A stretch of DNA of 64,000 bases from Marthasterias glacialis (taxonomy: Eukaryota; Echinodermata; Asteroidea; Forcipulatida; Asteriidae), in assembly GCA_911728455.2 (NCBI GenBank), contig OU452235.1:8610351-8674350 (forward strand), read 5' to 3'. Made by a program: the position numbers and the translations under genes. Below the pieces are notes generated by a model. That model worked only from the letters and a program-made list of their open reading frames with translations. It did no database searches and was not told where the DNA came from. This document shows positions 38,501 through 49,600 of this stretch, piece by piece (the stretch's first letter is position 1; the number at the start of each line of letters is the position of its first letter).

Positions 38501-41500
38501 CCTGTCGGGTTGGCCGCATGCCCTTCAGAAAAATTGCACTGTCACTACCAACTTGGCCAGCATGCCCTTGTACAATTTCTCTAAATGGCCAGCAAAGGCC
38601 TGCCCCCCGTTTTTCTTAAGATTGAGGCCTGCAATAAATAATAAAACTAAAAGATAATATGTTTGAAAACTAGAAACTAGTAAGATCTTTTATACATGGG
38701 GCATGTGGGTAGAGAATACAGTGAGGATTGATATTGTAACTGTAAATTCGGTTCACCATCCCTCCTCGACAAACCACTTTTCCAAACTAGGTGTGATAAA
38801 AAATATTTCAAAAAACCTTTAGAAAGCGATTGGTTGGGCTCAGCAAATTTTCTTGAAGACCTGAAAAATATCCGTCTCACTCTACCCAGTGGCGTAGTAA
38901 CTGACCTAGTCCTACTCAAAGAGTCATGCTTGTTCTTCTGTGATGTGTACTGTACGTTGCATGTCTGGTCATTTTGGATTCACCAATCACCCTAGTCAAA
39001 ATGTAAACACTGCAAATATAAATCCTCAGACCCTGACCTAGTTCTTGCAGTTGCAATAATTGTAACCCTCATTTCAATCCACCTGATGGTATTATTTAGG
39101 TCAAAGGAATGGGACCAAAAACATGGGTCTGTTTGTCCAATTTACTAAAATCTATTGTGGCGTGTCGTGGCCGAGCGGATAAGATCACCGGACTCAAGCT
39201 CTGGTGTTTCTGATCAGCAGAGTGTGGGCTCGAGTCCCGGTCGTGACACTTGTGTCCTTAAGCAAGACACTTAACCATTATTGCTTCGTCCTTCGGATGG
39301 GACGTTAAGCCGTTGGTCCCGTGTGTTGTGTAATGCACAAAAAAGAACCCAGTGGCACTTATCGCAAAGAGAAGGGGTTTGCCCCGGTGTTCCTGGTTTG
39401 ATCGGCTGCAGATTGCGCCACAGCACCTAGTGAACCATTACATGGTGCTATGTAAGCGCCATGAGCGCCCAGCAGAGGCGGATACCGGCGCTATACAAGA
39501 ACCCATCATCATCATTAATTATATTACTAAGTTGCAATAATTGTAACCCTCCATCCTTCTAACGCGACAGCCTCTGGTCTGCGACCGTCGGGAGGATGGA
39601 GGGTTATGATTATCGCAAATATACATCTATATATGCTAAGTATTAATCATAATTATATAGTAAATAATAATATTACCACTCGAACACTATGTGCAACTAA
39701 CAGGACACCAATTGCTGCTGTTACTGTGATACTTGTCTGGAAAAATAAAACAAATCAACACAAAACTTTAAAAGAAATGTTACACTGGAAATAATATTGG
39801 CTCAATTTGAGCCCCCAAAACACTGGCTCCTCTGTTCAAAAATGGCTCAAGATTGGCTCATAATTTGAGCCAATTTTGAGCCAATCTTGAGCCATTTTTG
39901 AACAGAGGAGCCACAATTGGCTCACATACTGATGATTGAGCCAATAATTGCTTAATTATGAATTTATGAGCCACCATTGGCTCATATGATTGAGCCAAGA
40001 TGGTCAAGCCATATGGTTGAGCCAAACACTTTAGCCAATTTCAAACAGTGGAGCTGGCTTATGACTCGTTGAGCACTTGTGGAGATTTTTATTTTGTGGA
40101 TTACAAGCTTAAGTTTGCATGGGGTTGTAATAAAAAACTTGTAAATTGTTTTGACATTCAATGCACACTGGTTATCACTATCAGTACCAGTTCACTAACC
40201 ATGTTTCACTATTGGTGACAGTCTGCATTTGCTGTGGTTCTAATGTATAAGTGGTAGGCCCCTAATGATCCAGGAAGATCATAACCCTTGGCCTGTTCAA
40301 ACATAAGATTTGACAGGCATTTAATGTATTCATATACTGGTAATATACTGGATAAAACCACTGATCATAAAACTATAGCCCTGTGCCTGTCAACATGATG
40401 TGATAAAACATCAATTGTGTTCGGTGTGAACAGACATTAAACTGAGATTTTTATTTTGTGGATTACAAGCTTAAGTTTGCATGGGGTTGTAATAAAAAAC
40501 TTGTAAATTGTTTTGACATTCAATGCACACTGGTTATCACTATCAGTACCAGTTCACTAACCATGTTTCACTATTGGTGACAGTCTGCATTTGCTGTGGT
40601 TCTAATGTATAAGTGGTAGGCCCCTAATGATCCAGGAAGATCATAACCCTTGGCCTGTTCAAATATAATATTTGACAGGCATTTTATGTATTCATATACT
40701 GGTAATATACTGGATAAAACCACTGATCATAAAACTATAGCCCTGTGCCTGTCAAAATGATGTGATAAAACATAAATTGTGTTCGGTGTGAACAGACATC
40801 AAACCGAGGCACCGGACTTACTTGGAAAGCTACATTTCAATTAAAATTGAAATTTTCTCAGTTAAAGTTTTATTTGATTATCAAATCTACCAACAGGGCA
40901 CATGCAAACAAGGTTAAACTTTCAACCCACGCATTCACTTCATCGTACAGGTTTGCAAGTGTATTGAATTGCCAAGTGTCTTCGCTAGAGGCATTTTTAA
41001 AGAAAAGTTGTATGAGCGCTACATAAGAAGCCACTATTATTATTATTATTTATTAATTTGTACCGAGCAAGCATTATGTTTCAATAAAAAACGGGTGTAA
41101 AATCTTAAATTTAATCATTCACCCAGCCAAATACAAAACGTTTGTGGCATAAATAAGGGCCAATACAATGATCTGTACCAAATATTGGCAAGAGGTCTCC
41201 TCAATGGCAATATGCTGCTACATTGATAAGAAATATGTTCATTAATAGCTGGTACACGTAAGTGATGTGGGCTTCTTGTATACTCATTTCTGACCAATGT
41301 GCTTTAAATTATGGATGGGAAGCTTTGTACATGTACACAGCAAAGCAATTTCATTCCACTGGCACTAAATGTAGGCAGAGCACAGCCATAAAACATGGCG
41401 GCTACTGCTCATACATCACCAGTTTGAATGCAATTGGGATACCACACGTTATACAATTGTCTGCTGTGATGTGGTCCCCGAGGGTGTCCAAAACAGCATG

Positions 41501-42357
41501 GACCACAAAGCACAGCAGACAATTGTTTTGTCATACCCTGGTATTTTATTACACTGCAGGACTGTTAAAAAGGCCCAATAATAATTATTTTGACATTAAA
41601 AGTGCGGAGATGGCGGCAGCAGTGTGAAATACATTGTACATAAAATACCATCCATCCACACACACACACACACACAAACACACACTGGCTGTGTTGCACA
41701 TGGGTACATGCATTGTTTGGCATCCCTGCATGAAATATCTTTGAGCCAATGAAGAAAATGAGCCAACTTTACGGCTCAACCTGAGCCAAAAGTGGCTCGG
41801 TTAAATAAATTGAGCCATTTACGGCTCCATTTGAGCCATTTACGGCTCCATTTGAGCCATTTTTTTCCAGTGTACTTACTACAACTTTCTTCAACACTTT
41901 TTTGTTTTAGGAACAGAAATCAAGTATAACGTTTACTACGGACGGTAGACCACGCATGCCAAGACATGCATTGCAAGACAAGACGAAGTTTTTTTTATTT
42001 ATTTATATGTTTTATTTAATTAAAGTTGTTTTTAAAACTTAGACCCAGTAACTGGGGCGCTGAACTCCGTTTTGCGATTTTTACATTATCGGTCTGTGCT
42101 GCGGTACAACGCCCCAGTTTTACTGGGTGATCAAGGTGATGGGTCTGCTTAAAAACAATCTCGTTTACCCTTAACAACTGAATGTTTGCGTCTATGAAGT
42201 CCGTACAGTTCTGAAATGCGTTGCCCCTGTTGGAAAATGTCTCGATATCTGACACTGATATCTGTTCAGTGCTTTCAATTTGCACTTTGTTATGGTCAAT
42301 TTCTGCGCTGATAGTGATGGTGTTGTTGTTGTTGATGCTGCTCTTGGGCGCCGCCAT
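35229..42357 (-). CDS. C3orf33: C3orf33 homologue, five exons
   Basis: Spliced gene, rebuilt by hand as exons 42357-42169, 39736-39677, 37930-37762, 37197-37031 and 35567-35229, giving about 307 residues. Phases are 0, 0, 1 and 0, and all junctions are in frame. Recognised from family features: a short membrane-like segment (exon 2), then a SDIPEEFI...NIKLFG block (exon 3), a LPIHLAGVQL block (exon 4), and a SLNEQLLREGLAKV ... AEIQAQK..RGLW block (exon 5). In human C3orf33 these correspond to the staphylococcal-nuclease-like (TNase/OB) region. Length is close to the vertebrate protein. The molecular role of the family is poorly defined, so I assign none. Start is ATG in a GCCGCCATTTT context (plus strand). 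Introns 1, 2 and 4 carry inserted repeats. A 5' TTG codon in frame upstream is not used as the start. Confidence 0.9.
36241..36915. mobile_element. Long inverted repeat, about 310-bp arms (C3orf33 intron 4)
   Basis: Arms 36241-36554 and 36584-36915 are inverted copies: GTCAGGT.GCTT outermost, TTACCTGGACATGGTGGACA, ACTTACATAATGTT, CCATATGTTTTGTA innermost. The spacer is about 29 bp. Arms differ at many scattered bases, so it is not recent. Confidence 0.9.
37031..37197 (-). CDS. C3orf33: C3orf33 homologue exon 4
   Basis: Encodes 56 residues, DTCIGLPIHLAGVQL to ELTKWK, and enters in phase 1 (G from exon 3 plus AT gives Asp). The acceptor is CTGTGTAG. The donor is AAG|GTCGGTT, a weak but valid GT site. 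Confidence 0.86.
37762..37930 (-). CDS. C3orf33: C3orf33 homologue exon 3
   Basis: Encodes 56 residues plus one base, from FHRFQRVSDIPEEF to QRKEN. Acceptor TTTTCTCAG, donor G|GTAAGATC (phase 1). The block DIPEEFINKNIKLFGHFVKV is the clearest family match in the gene. Confidence 0.9.
38310..38430 (+). mobile_element. SINE family 2 fragment (C3orf33 intron 2)
   Basis: TTCACCTCCATGGACCCTGG, TTCGAATGC, GGTTTTCAGTCCCAACC, AGGTTTTCCTTTC; diverged from the 14.7-kb copy. Confidence 0.5.
38455..38629. mobile_element. MITE with apparent TGCAATAA duplication (C3orf33 intron 2)
   Basis: Starts CAGGCCTTGATCTTAA and ends TTAAGATTGAGGCC. TGCAATAA precedes it (38447-38454) and follows it (38630-38637). 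An 8-bp duplication would suit hAT-type transposition. Confidence 0.75.
39160..39520 (+). mobile_element. SINE family 1, full length (C3orf33 intron 2)
   Basis: tRNA-Leu-type head (GTGGCCGAGCGG.TAAGA, ACTCAAGCTC loop, GTGGGCTCGAGTCCCGGTC), body with GCTTCGTCCTTCGGATGGGA and GGTTTGCCCCGGTGTTCCTG, tail GGCGCTATACAAGAACCC, then ATC/ATT repeats. Closely matches the copy at 60338. Confidence 0.88.
39534..39616. mobile_element. 83-bp hairpin element
   Basis: GCAATAATTGTAACCCTCCA at the left and its near complement ending GGGTTATGATTATCGC at the right. The left-end sequence also occurs at about 39052, before the SINE, so the SINE may sit inside a related element. Confidence 0.7.
39677..39736 (-). 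CDS. C3orf33: C3orf33 homologue exon 2 (60-nt microexon)
   Basis: A 20-codon exon (TSITVTAAIGVLLVAHSVRV) bounded by a pyrimidine-rich TTTTTCCAG acceptor and a GTAATA donor, phase 0 on both sides. It matches in position and character the short hydrophobic segment that precedes the DIP motif in vertebrate C3orf33. It lies 44 bp from the edge of a 2.1-kb mobile element. Confidence 0.78.
39824..39913. repeat. Perfect palindrome, 37-bp arms
   Basis: Arms 39824-39860 and 39877-39913 (TGGCTCCTCTGTTCAAAAAT start) with no mismatch; spacer 16 bp. Confidence 0.93.
40082..40805 (+). repeat. 362-bp tandem duplication
   Basis: 40082-40443 and 40444-40805 are near identical, differing at a handful of positions (for example CAACATGATG versus CAAAATGATG). 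The duplication is recent compared with the surrounding repeats. Confidence 0.96.
40980..41062 (+). mobile_element. L2/CR1-type 3' tail inside the 2.1-kb element
   Basis: GAGCGCTACATAAGAAGCCA followed by ATT repeats. Confidence 0.55.
42169..42357 (-). CDS. C3orf33: C3orf33 homologue exon 1
   Basis: Encodes residues 1-63, starting MAAPKSS and ending with the helix-like segment DANIQLLR. The donor on the minus strand is AGG|GTAAACG, phase 0. The N-terminus is Asn/Thr/Ser-rich and poorly conserved, as expected ahead of the membrane segment. Confidence 0.8.
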
Positions 42358-43440
42358 TTTTAAAAATAACCTACTCAAGTGTCGCTTGGTGGCGCTCTTA
42401 CTTCATGACCAACTGCACACTGCTTGCAAGTCAGAATTGCGTTCCTCGAATTTTGTTTTAATAAAGGATTTCTTTTTTGGAATCGATTCAAAAAATATTA
42501 CATAACTGAATGCCTGCTTCCTGTTTTCATGGTTCTCATGGTGTTCACGCCACCTTCAGGCTCATTTGCATAACAAAACTGCCACCTTTCTCTTTTAGCT
42601 TAAATAAATACCATATTAATGCTAATTAGGGTAATGGAATCGACCATTTTATTTTAAAGGGTATTAATGAGTTAAAATGTCTGTCAAAAGTGGGCTTATA
42701 TTCTTTTTGCACCACACTGTCTGGTTGCAATGGTCAAGCCTTCAAGTATAGGAGCTTTGTACTTGGTGATTGGCATTGCATTAGGTCTATTCATTATCTC
42801 GTCTATACGGGATGGCTCGTTCAATAATTGTTTTTCAAACATCAAATAGTGACTGTTACCACTAAATAATATGCGCGCCAAATTGTGAGTGTAGCCAATG
42901 CGTCTGCAAATCAAGCCCTTGACAAAAAATGACAAATCATGTAATTAAACATTACAAATTCCACCAATTCTACTGATACCAAAGAACACTAAACTACACC
43001 CATCACCATATATCACCCCATCCATCCTTTTCAGTGAATGGTTCAAGCTTACCGTACATGGCCTGGAAATCGTTAGAACAATGGAATGTAAAAATAACGA
43101 AGCCTTGCTATAATAACATCGCATGACAATGGGGGAGGGGCACCTTGACCTTGTCTGACCGTGGTTCCGTATGGTAAACACCTGCCAATCTGTTGCGCAC
43201 GGACATTTGAAGAAAAAAAAAAACCAAAAAAAAAACGTTTTGTTCGGCGTGTGATATTCTAACAATAGGCCCAGATTATTATGGAAAAAATGGTTGGGTT
43301 GTGGCTCGGGGAAGTCTACTAGCACAGTGGCTGACAGTCAACCCAAAGGTGCTTTGTGAAAGAAATACCCACTTCTGTAAACCACTCTGTTGGACATTTT
43401 GAATTGTTAGAATTTTACGTCCGTGTAAGTGTGTAACAAC
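42358..43440. promoter_or_regulatory. Head-to-head intergenic region, C3orf33 and PEBP-like
   Basis: 1,083 bp between two divergent start codons. CGCC/GCCGCC words are near the C3orf33 start, which lies in a YY1-like GGCGCCGCCATTTTT context. No clear TATA box. Candidate shared promoter by position only. Confidence 0.45.
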
Positions 43441-43677
43441 ATGGCGCAATATACATTTATGTTGCTGATGGTTTTAGTGGCGGTCATGTCGCAGCGTTTG
43501 ACAGTGGCAGACGAACAGGCACCCCCGATACCCGCCACTGCTGACCCGTGTGTACTGGGGGCTATTCTGGCTGTTCACTACAAGAATTTCGGTGATGATT
43601 GCGGGGAGACAGTTAGCCTGGACTTGGTATATAGTGATGGAAAACCGACTGCCGTGTCATACGATGCTGCGGAGCAG
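43441..43677 (+). CDS. PEBP-like exon 1 (signal peptide)
   Basis: 79 codons from ATG to GAGCAG|GTATTA. Signal peptide core [11 protein letters not shown], then a Pro-rich mature start and the first PEBP strand region ([20 protein letters not shown]). Two cysteines here could pair with each other or with one in exon 2. Confidence 0.85.
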
Positions 43678-46600
43678 GTATTATACCGCCATTTTGAAGA
43701 ATTTCCACATATTCATACAATATCATTCCTACGCTCATATACCCATATATATATTTTTAGAATATTTTTTTTATACAATTTTGCTTACAGTATCAGAAAG
43801 TCTTTTGGGATTTTGCATTTTCATGAAGTTGTCTGTTCTTCTCTTTGCGCCTAATAAATATTATGAAGCAGAGGTGAACAAAACTAAATTCGACAATCAA
43901 TGAAATTAAAATTAAATTCTAGAAAGAAATGAAAGATGGTAATGAAGTAAAATAACGTGGTCAGAAAAGGGTGTTTGAAGAGGGGTGGAAGGGTGTGTGT
44001 GAAGACACTGCTTTGTTTGGTTCTTTGCCATTTTATATTTCATTATGAGTTCTGTAGCCGTAAAACATGACAAAAAGTCGTCAAATTTGCTTTGATGTTT
44101 AAAATGTTCAAAGATAATGTCTAGTCTAGCATCATCCCGTAGTGTAGTTGAGTACGACGATGTGATCACAACGCAAAACTTCTTATAACATAACTTCTTT
44201 TAACCATATACAATAAATAAAATCAATAAATAAAGTACACATAGATCTCATGATTTTTCCAAGATTTTATGGGAATGGGTAATAAATATATTTCTATATA
44301 TATAAAGTTCATACCAGTACCAATCCCTCAAAGAAATATTTTTCCGTCTGAAGTGCTTTCAAAAATGAGAAATGATCTGAAGACCCCGCCTCATCACCAT
44401 TGGTTTGAAGAAAAACATAAATGTTCTCAGATTTACATACCTTACATGTTATACATACAATAATGGTAGAAAACTTTCCTTGAAATATTTCTGCCTGAAG
44501 TGTTATCGTTTTTAAATAATAAATGAAATAAGATCCAAAATTAGCTTTCGTCTCAGTGAGACGAAAACTCTGCCTATGCGTACAATAATGCTGAATGTAT
44601 TTTTACCGTTTTCTCGCAAATAAAACGACGAAATGAGCTGACGTTTTCACAGGTTGGTTTAATTACAACTGTTCCCATGAAGTGCAAAAAAACCTCAATT
44701 TGATACAAAAGTTCATTCCGAGATAATCACGCTTGAAGTTACACACTTTTAAAAACCGAGTTTTTTGACTTAATTCGTGAAAGTTTTTGGCATTTCGTAA
44801 AATTATTAAAATTGGAGGCTGTCGTTAATGTGTGTACAATACATCTGTGTACAATATACACGGACAAAGATTTTTGCACTTCGTGAAAACACAAAACACC
44901 GGAGGCCTTATTTTTTTAGCGCAGTTTGTGTACAAAATACTAACAATAATAGTTTTTTTGCACTTCGTGAAAATGTTCGAACTATGGCACTTTGCCAAAC
45001 TAATAACTGGGACATCGTTCCCTTTACTAATAGCTGCCGTTTATACATTGTACGCAATTACAACATAATCCCTGGGAATGAGATTTTTGCACTTCGTGAA
45101 AATGTGAATAACAGGGCCATGAGGTTTTTTTCAGTCTGCTTATTATGTTACCAAGGAAACCAAACACTTTTTAGATTTATAACTTTGTAAGAAAGTAGCT
45201 AGTGACCAGTGCATTAACATTATGTAAAAAGTAAATTCTGAAAAATAATTGGTTTTCGAGTTAGTTTGCACTTCGTGGGAACAGTGACGGTATCTTGATC
45301 TGTGCAAAGAATGAAAGAATTTACAGTCAGTTTACCAGTGTTGAGCTGGGGCTTTAATTCGATTGCCACAATCAAATTTAAACACGCGAACGTCCACAGA
45401 CTCTCCGACAAAGAATAAACCGAATTGTTTTCGCTGAAACGGCACCACTTAACTTCAAGACAGATCCACAGGTTAGTTGGGGTGTTTATTGAAAACCAGA
45501 GGACGAAAAAAGTAATGAAACCCATCCTGAACCATTGATGTAACTTTCCCTTTCAATGACAATAGTTTAAAGCATTGTCTTCAAAACATAACATTGATTA
45601 TGGTAAAATATAGAATAAAAATTACAGCTTTCCACGGATCGATTTTATAACACTCTGCTATAAACCATTCTCCTTTTTAGTTCAATAGTTATTTTTAGTT
45701 TTTCATATCGCCATTTCGCTGACAGCAAATTGCAGTGTTTTAGTTGTATGGATAGTTTCCATTGATCTTACTGACTATAGTTCCCACTTGACGTCACACA
45801 GTGTAAAGTAAGCCATGTTTTCGGGCAATAATAGTCATTTTTTTAACGACACTCGGGAGTTCTATTTAATGGGAGACTTATGAGATGCTGGCAGCAGCAG
45901 ACAGAACGGGATTTTTGGTCAGTTCTGAGCATGCGCGCACATGTTCAGTATTGCGCGCGTAGTTCTGAGCATGCGTAATATTATTGCGAACTGTGAAAAA
46001 GGACCGTCCAAAAGTCTCCCGTTCCTTGCACGATTGGTCGATCAACTATGGACTCGTAAAAAAATAAATAAATGAACGATTGACGTGGCTGGGATTAAAA
46101 ATAGTCAGGCACTTGTTCAATGTGAATGAAGATTAGTGTTCTTCATCTGTAGAACATAGGGAATTAAACAAAACTGGCTGAATCCCTAAGATACGAATCG
46201 AACTACATTAATGTGCCGGTTTTCTTGTTTTCGAAACTATATTCATTTAAAAAGTACTTACTCAGATAGCCTGAGCGTGGAAAAGGTATAGCTTTAGTAT
46301 TGTTATAGAACAACTCTTGATACTTGATACAGCAAGCACTAATGCTGTCAATGTTATTGCTACACATTGATTCATCAATGTGTAGCAATAACATTTGGCA
46401 GCATTACTAGTGTTTCCCGTAATATAACGATGCAAGTATCCTGTTAACCTTGGTACATTTACGAAGTGTAATATACATGTATAACGATAAAAGCATCTGC
46501 AACTTTTCTAACAAACCTTATCAAGGTTACACCTTTTCTGTATAAAAGCCTGCTACTAGAATAGCATTTTGCCTTTAATAAAATCCTATTTGGGATTCAA

Positions 46601-49600
46601 AAAGAGCAAAGGCTGGTTTCTTATACTTGGTTGCGTGATGACAATCGCTGGACAACACTAACCTTTTTCATTTCAGTCTACAGTCACTTTTAGCGTTGAC
46701 TATAAACTGTGCCACTCGTCAATTTTACCGCCGCGCGACCATAGCACGACCGGCTTTAAACCAGCATTTTTACCTGATTCACCTGATGTCATCATCACAA
46801 TTCAGCGGCCAGTGAAGGCACTTTCTTTGGGGGGGGGGGGGGGTGGGGGGGTGGAAGCCTAAATTTGCCGACTGACATTATCAAATGAAAGTAAAAGCAC
46901 AATGACATGGGGGGGGGGGGGGGGTTCGGGCGCAAAATGATGAGTGTAGCATGAGACGTGCGTGCCAGGGCCAGGGTCGCGCCACCATTGTTGGGACGTT
47001 GGCAGCACAAGGTTTTTTTTTTACACAGAGACAGGGACAAACCATCGCTTTTTCTTTTTTTATGCAAATTAAGTGTCTTCCTCAACGATTTACACAATTT
47101 CCCTGACAGGACAGCATGACTTAAGGATGTAAAACAGACTTATTAAATATTTGCAACTAAACAGAAAGTGAATACTGAAATTCGGACAAAAAACTTTGCT
47201 GGTGTACCGTAAACGCAACTTTGCAGTTTCCGTGCCCATCACACTTAAAACTCACATAATATTGTGTGCACCGTTTTCAGGATTAAGTTTCTGTTTAGTT
47301 GCAAATATTTATGGTCAGTGTTTTACATTGTTACGTCATGCTGTACTGTCAGGGAAACTGTTAGCAGAGCAAGACACATAGTTCACAAACAAGTTGAAAG
47401 AACAACGGTTTCTCCACGTCTTTGTGTACAAAAAACCCGTTGCGCTGACAGCGTTCCAGCAATAGTGGGGCGGCGCGCAGCACTAGCGCGAAAATGGATC
47501 GGTCTAATATGGTGTCAGTGACCCACCAGAGCAAGTTTTGTAAACGTTACCTATTCTGTGACCTCATCTCGATTCAAAGTCAATAAATCTGCTGCCCTTA
47601 TCATTTTATACCAACACTATAAATGCTTTTCCTGATTCAAACGGAGTGTTTATTTACATATAATTGATTCAAAGAGAAGACAGTAGAAATAATGCAATAA
47701 GCATTCTCACACAAATAGTCGTGCTTGAAGAGAAGTTTAATGTGTTTAAATACCTTTTATATTGTGTAGAGTAAGTTTTACACGCTGATGATGGTGGATC
47801 CGGATGCACCCGAGGCCGTTGACCCAAAGTTTGCATACTACCTCCACTGGTTGATCATCAATATACAGGTATAGACATTATTGCACATGACGTCATTTGA
47901 GTAGGGCGCCCTCGGCGAGAGGTCAAAAGAAAGTAGCTCATTGGCCGATCCTGTGCGCCGCGTGTACATGATGTGTTTCCATTGTTTCATCGGTTTTACC
48001 TCAAAGATGGCGGCGTGATGACGTCAATGGAAAGATCCATTATTTTCTGGATGAAAAATATGCCTGATAAATATATGCTCAGCCAAAAACACAAAACCAG
48101 CCTAGTAACGGCTCTCTATTCTTAGCAGTTACGGCTCTCTCTTCTTAGCAGTAACGTAACTATTTGCCCTTAGTGCCACGAAACTTGCGTTTTGTTAACA
48201 CTGACAAAATGCTACTAAGTCACTGTTTTTGTTGGACTTGATTTCAAAGTTTTCTATAAGATTACCATTGTTTGTTAGATATGCACCACATTTTAAAGCG
48301 GTCTTTTCAAATTAAAAAAAAAATAGTTATCATACTTTTCCCCTTTCTTCAAACACAGGGTGGAGATCTCATCAATGGGGTCTACGTGAATGGGAGTGAA
48401 CTAACAAGTAAGATCATTTTTAAGCATTCAATTTGCACGACGCACTATACCGTAGAGAGGAATATACTAAGCCCGTAGCAACAATCGTATTTTACCCATG
48501 GCAACCATGCAGTGAACTATACCCGTAGCAACCATCGTATTTTACCTGTGACAACCATTCAGTGTGCTATAACCGTAGCAACCATCGTATTTACCCATGG
48601 CAACCATGCAGTGTACTAAACCCGTAGCAACCATCGTATTTTACCTGTGGCAACCATTCAGTGTACTATACCCGTAGCAATCATCGTATTTTACCCGTGG
48701 CAACCATTCAGTGTACTATACCCGTAGCAACCATCGTATTGTACCTGTGGCAACAATTCAGTGTACTATACCCGTAGCAACCATCGTATTTTACCCGTGG
48801 CAACCATTCAGTGTACTATACCCGTAGCAACCATCGTATTTTACCCGTGGCAACCATGCAGTGTGTAGCAACCTGTGCACTGTATCCGTAGCAACGGCAG
48901 TTTCTTGGTACCTAGACGTCTAGGCAGAATCTGTGTGCGGGGTGTTATGAAACAAATATTGACTGATTTTACTAGTTCTCTGGTTAAACCACGACTTCCT
49001 CTATGATCCCCAAAGCGTTCTAATTTACTTTCGGGAAAATATAACGCTCTGGAGGATCACCTGGGGTGAGCAGTCAATATTTTGTATCTAGTAGCTGTGT
49101 GTGACGTAGTTGCAAGGGGTCAATAAACTTCTTTGTCAAACTGTGTTACCATATAAAACTGCTTCAATTTGCGGACGGTCGTGGGTATGAGGTTGAACCT
49201 GGTGGTAGCGTATAGTATTGTGGCCAAGCGTATGAAAAAACAGAACACATTGCAAATTATTAGATCAGTTTTGTGATCAAGATAACACGAACAGGTAGTT
49301 TTCAAATCTGCTTCTTTCCAAACATTGAATATGTTTAAAAATTTAAGACGTTAGAAAAACCAAAGTTGAGACTTCATGCATTAATATTTTAAGGAAAGTG
49401 TTCTACCATCATTATCTTAAATACCATGAAAGGTAATGAAAATCTGTAAACGTTCATGTGTTTGTTCGTACCAATGTTGAGCCGGGGCTTTAAAATGAAG
49501 GGTTTGGTATTTATCTCTATGATTTAGTTTAGTGTCATATCCCTTGATTTAACATGCTTAACGCACATTGCGTGCTGACATGATTTACCCAGGAAAGTTC

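Larger units (their letters stand above)
39781..41874. mobile_element. 2.1-kb inverted-repeat element with GGCTCA subterminal repeats (C3orf33 intron 1)
   Basis: Ends TACACTGGAA and TTCCAGTGTA, inverted. TGGCTCAA/TTGAGCCA words recur more than 20 times, concentrated at 39797-40060 and 41740-41860. Inside are a perfect 37-bp-arm palindrome, a 362-bp tandem duplication and another hairpin (41438-41541). No transposase frame is seen and no target duplication is clear. Repeated subterminal motifs are known transposase-binding arrangements, for example in hAT elements. Confidence 0.8.

Noticed and set aside
41262..41627. 121-residue plus-strand frame
   Set aside because: Lies within the foldback element and covers an internal hairpin; no motif.
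48472..48895. CRISPR-like array
   Set aside because: Units abut without unique spacers, and the genome is eukaryotic with intron-exon genes; it is an intronic minisatellite.
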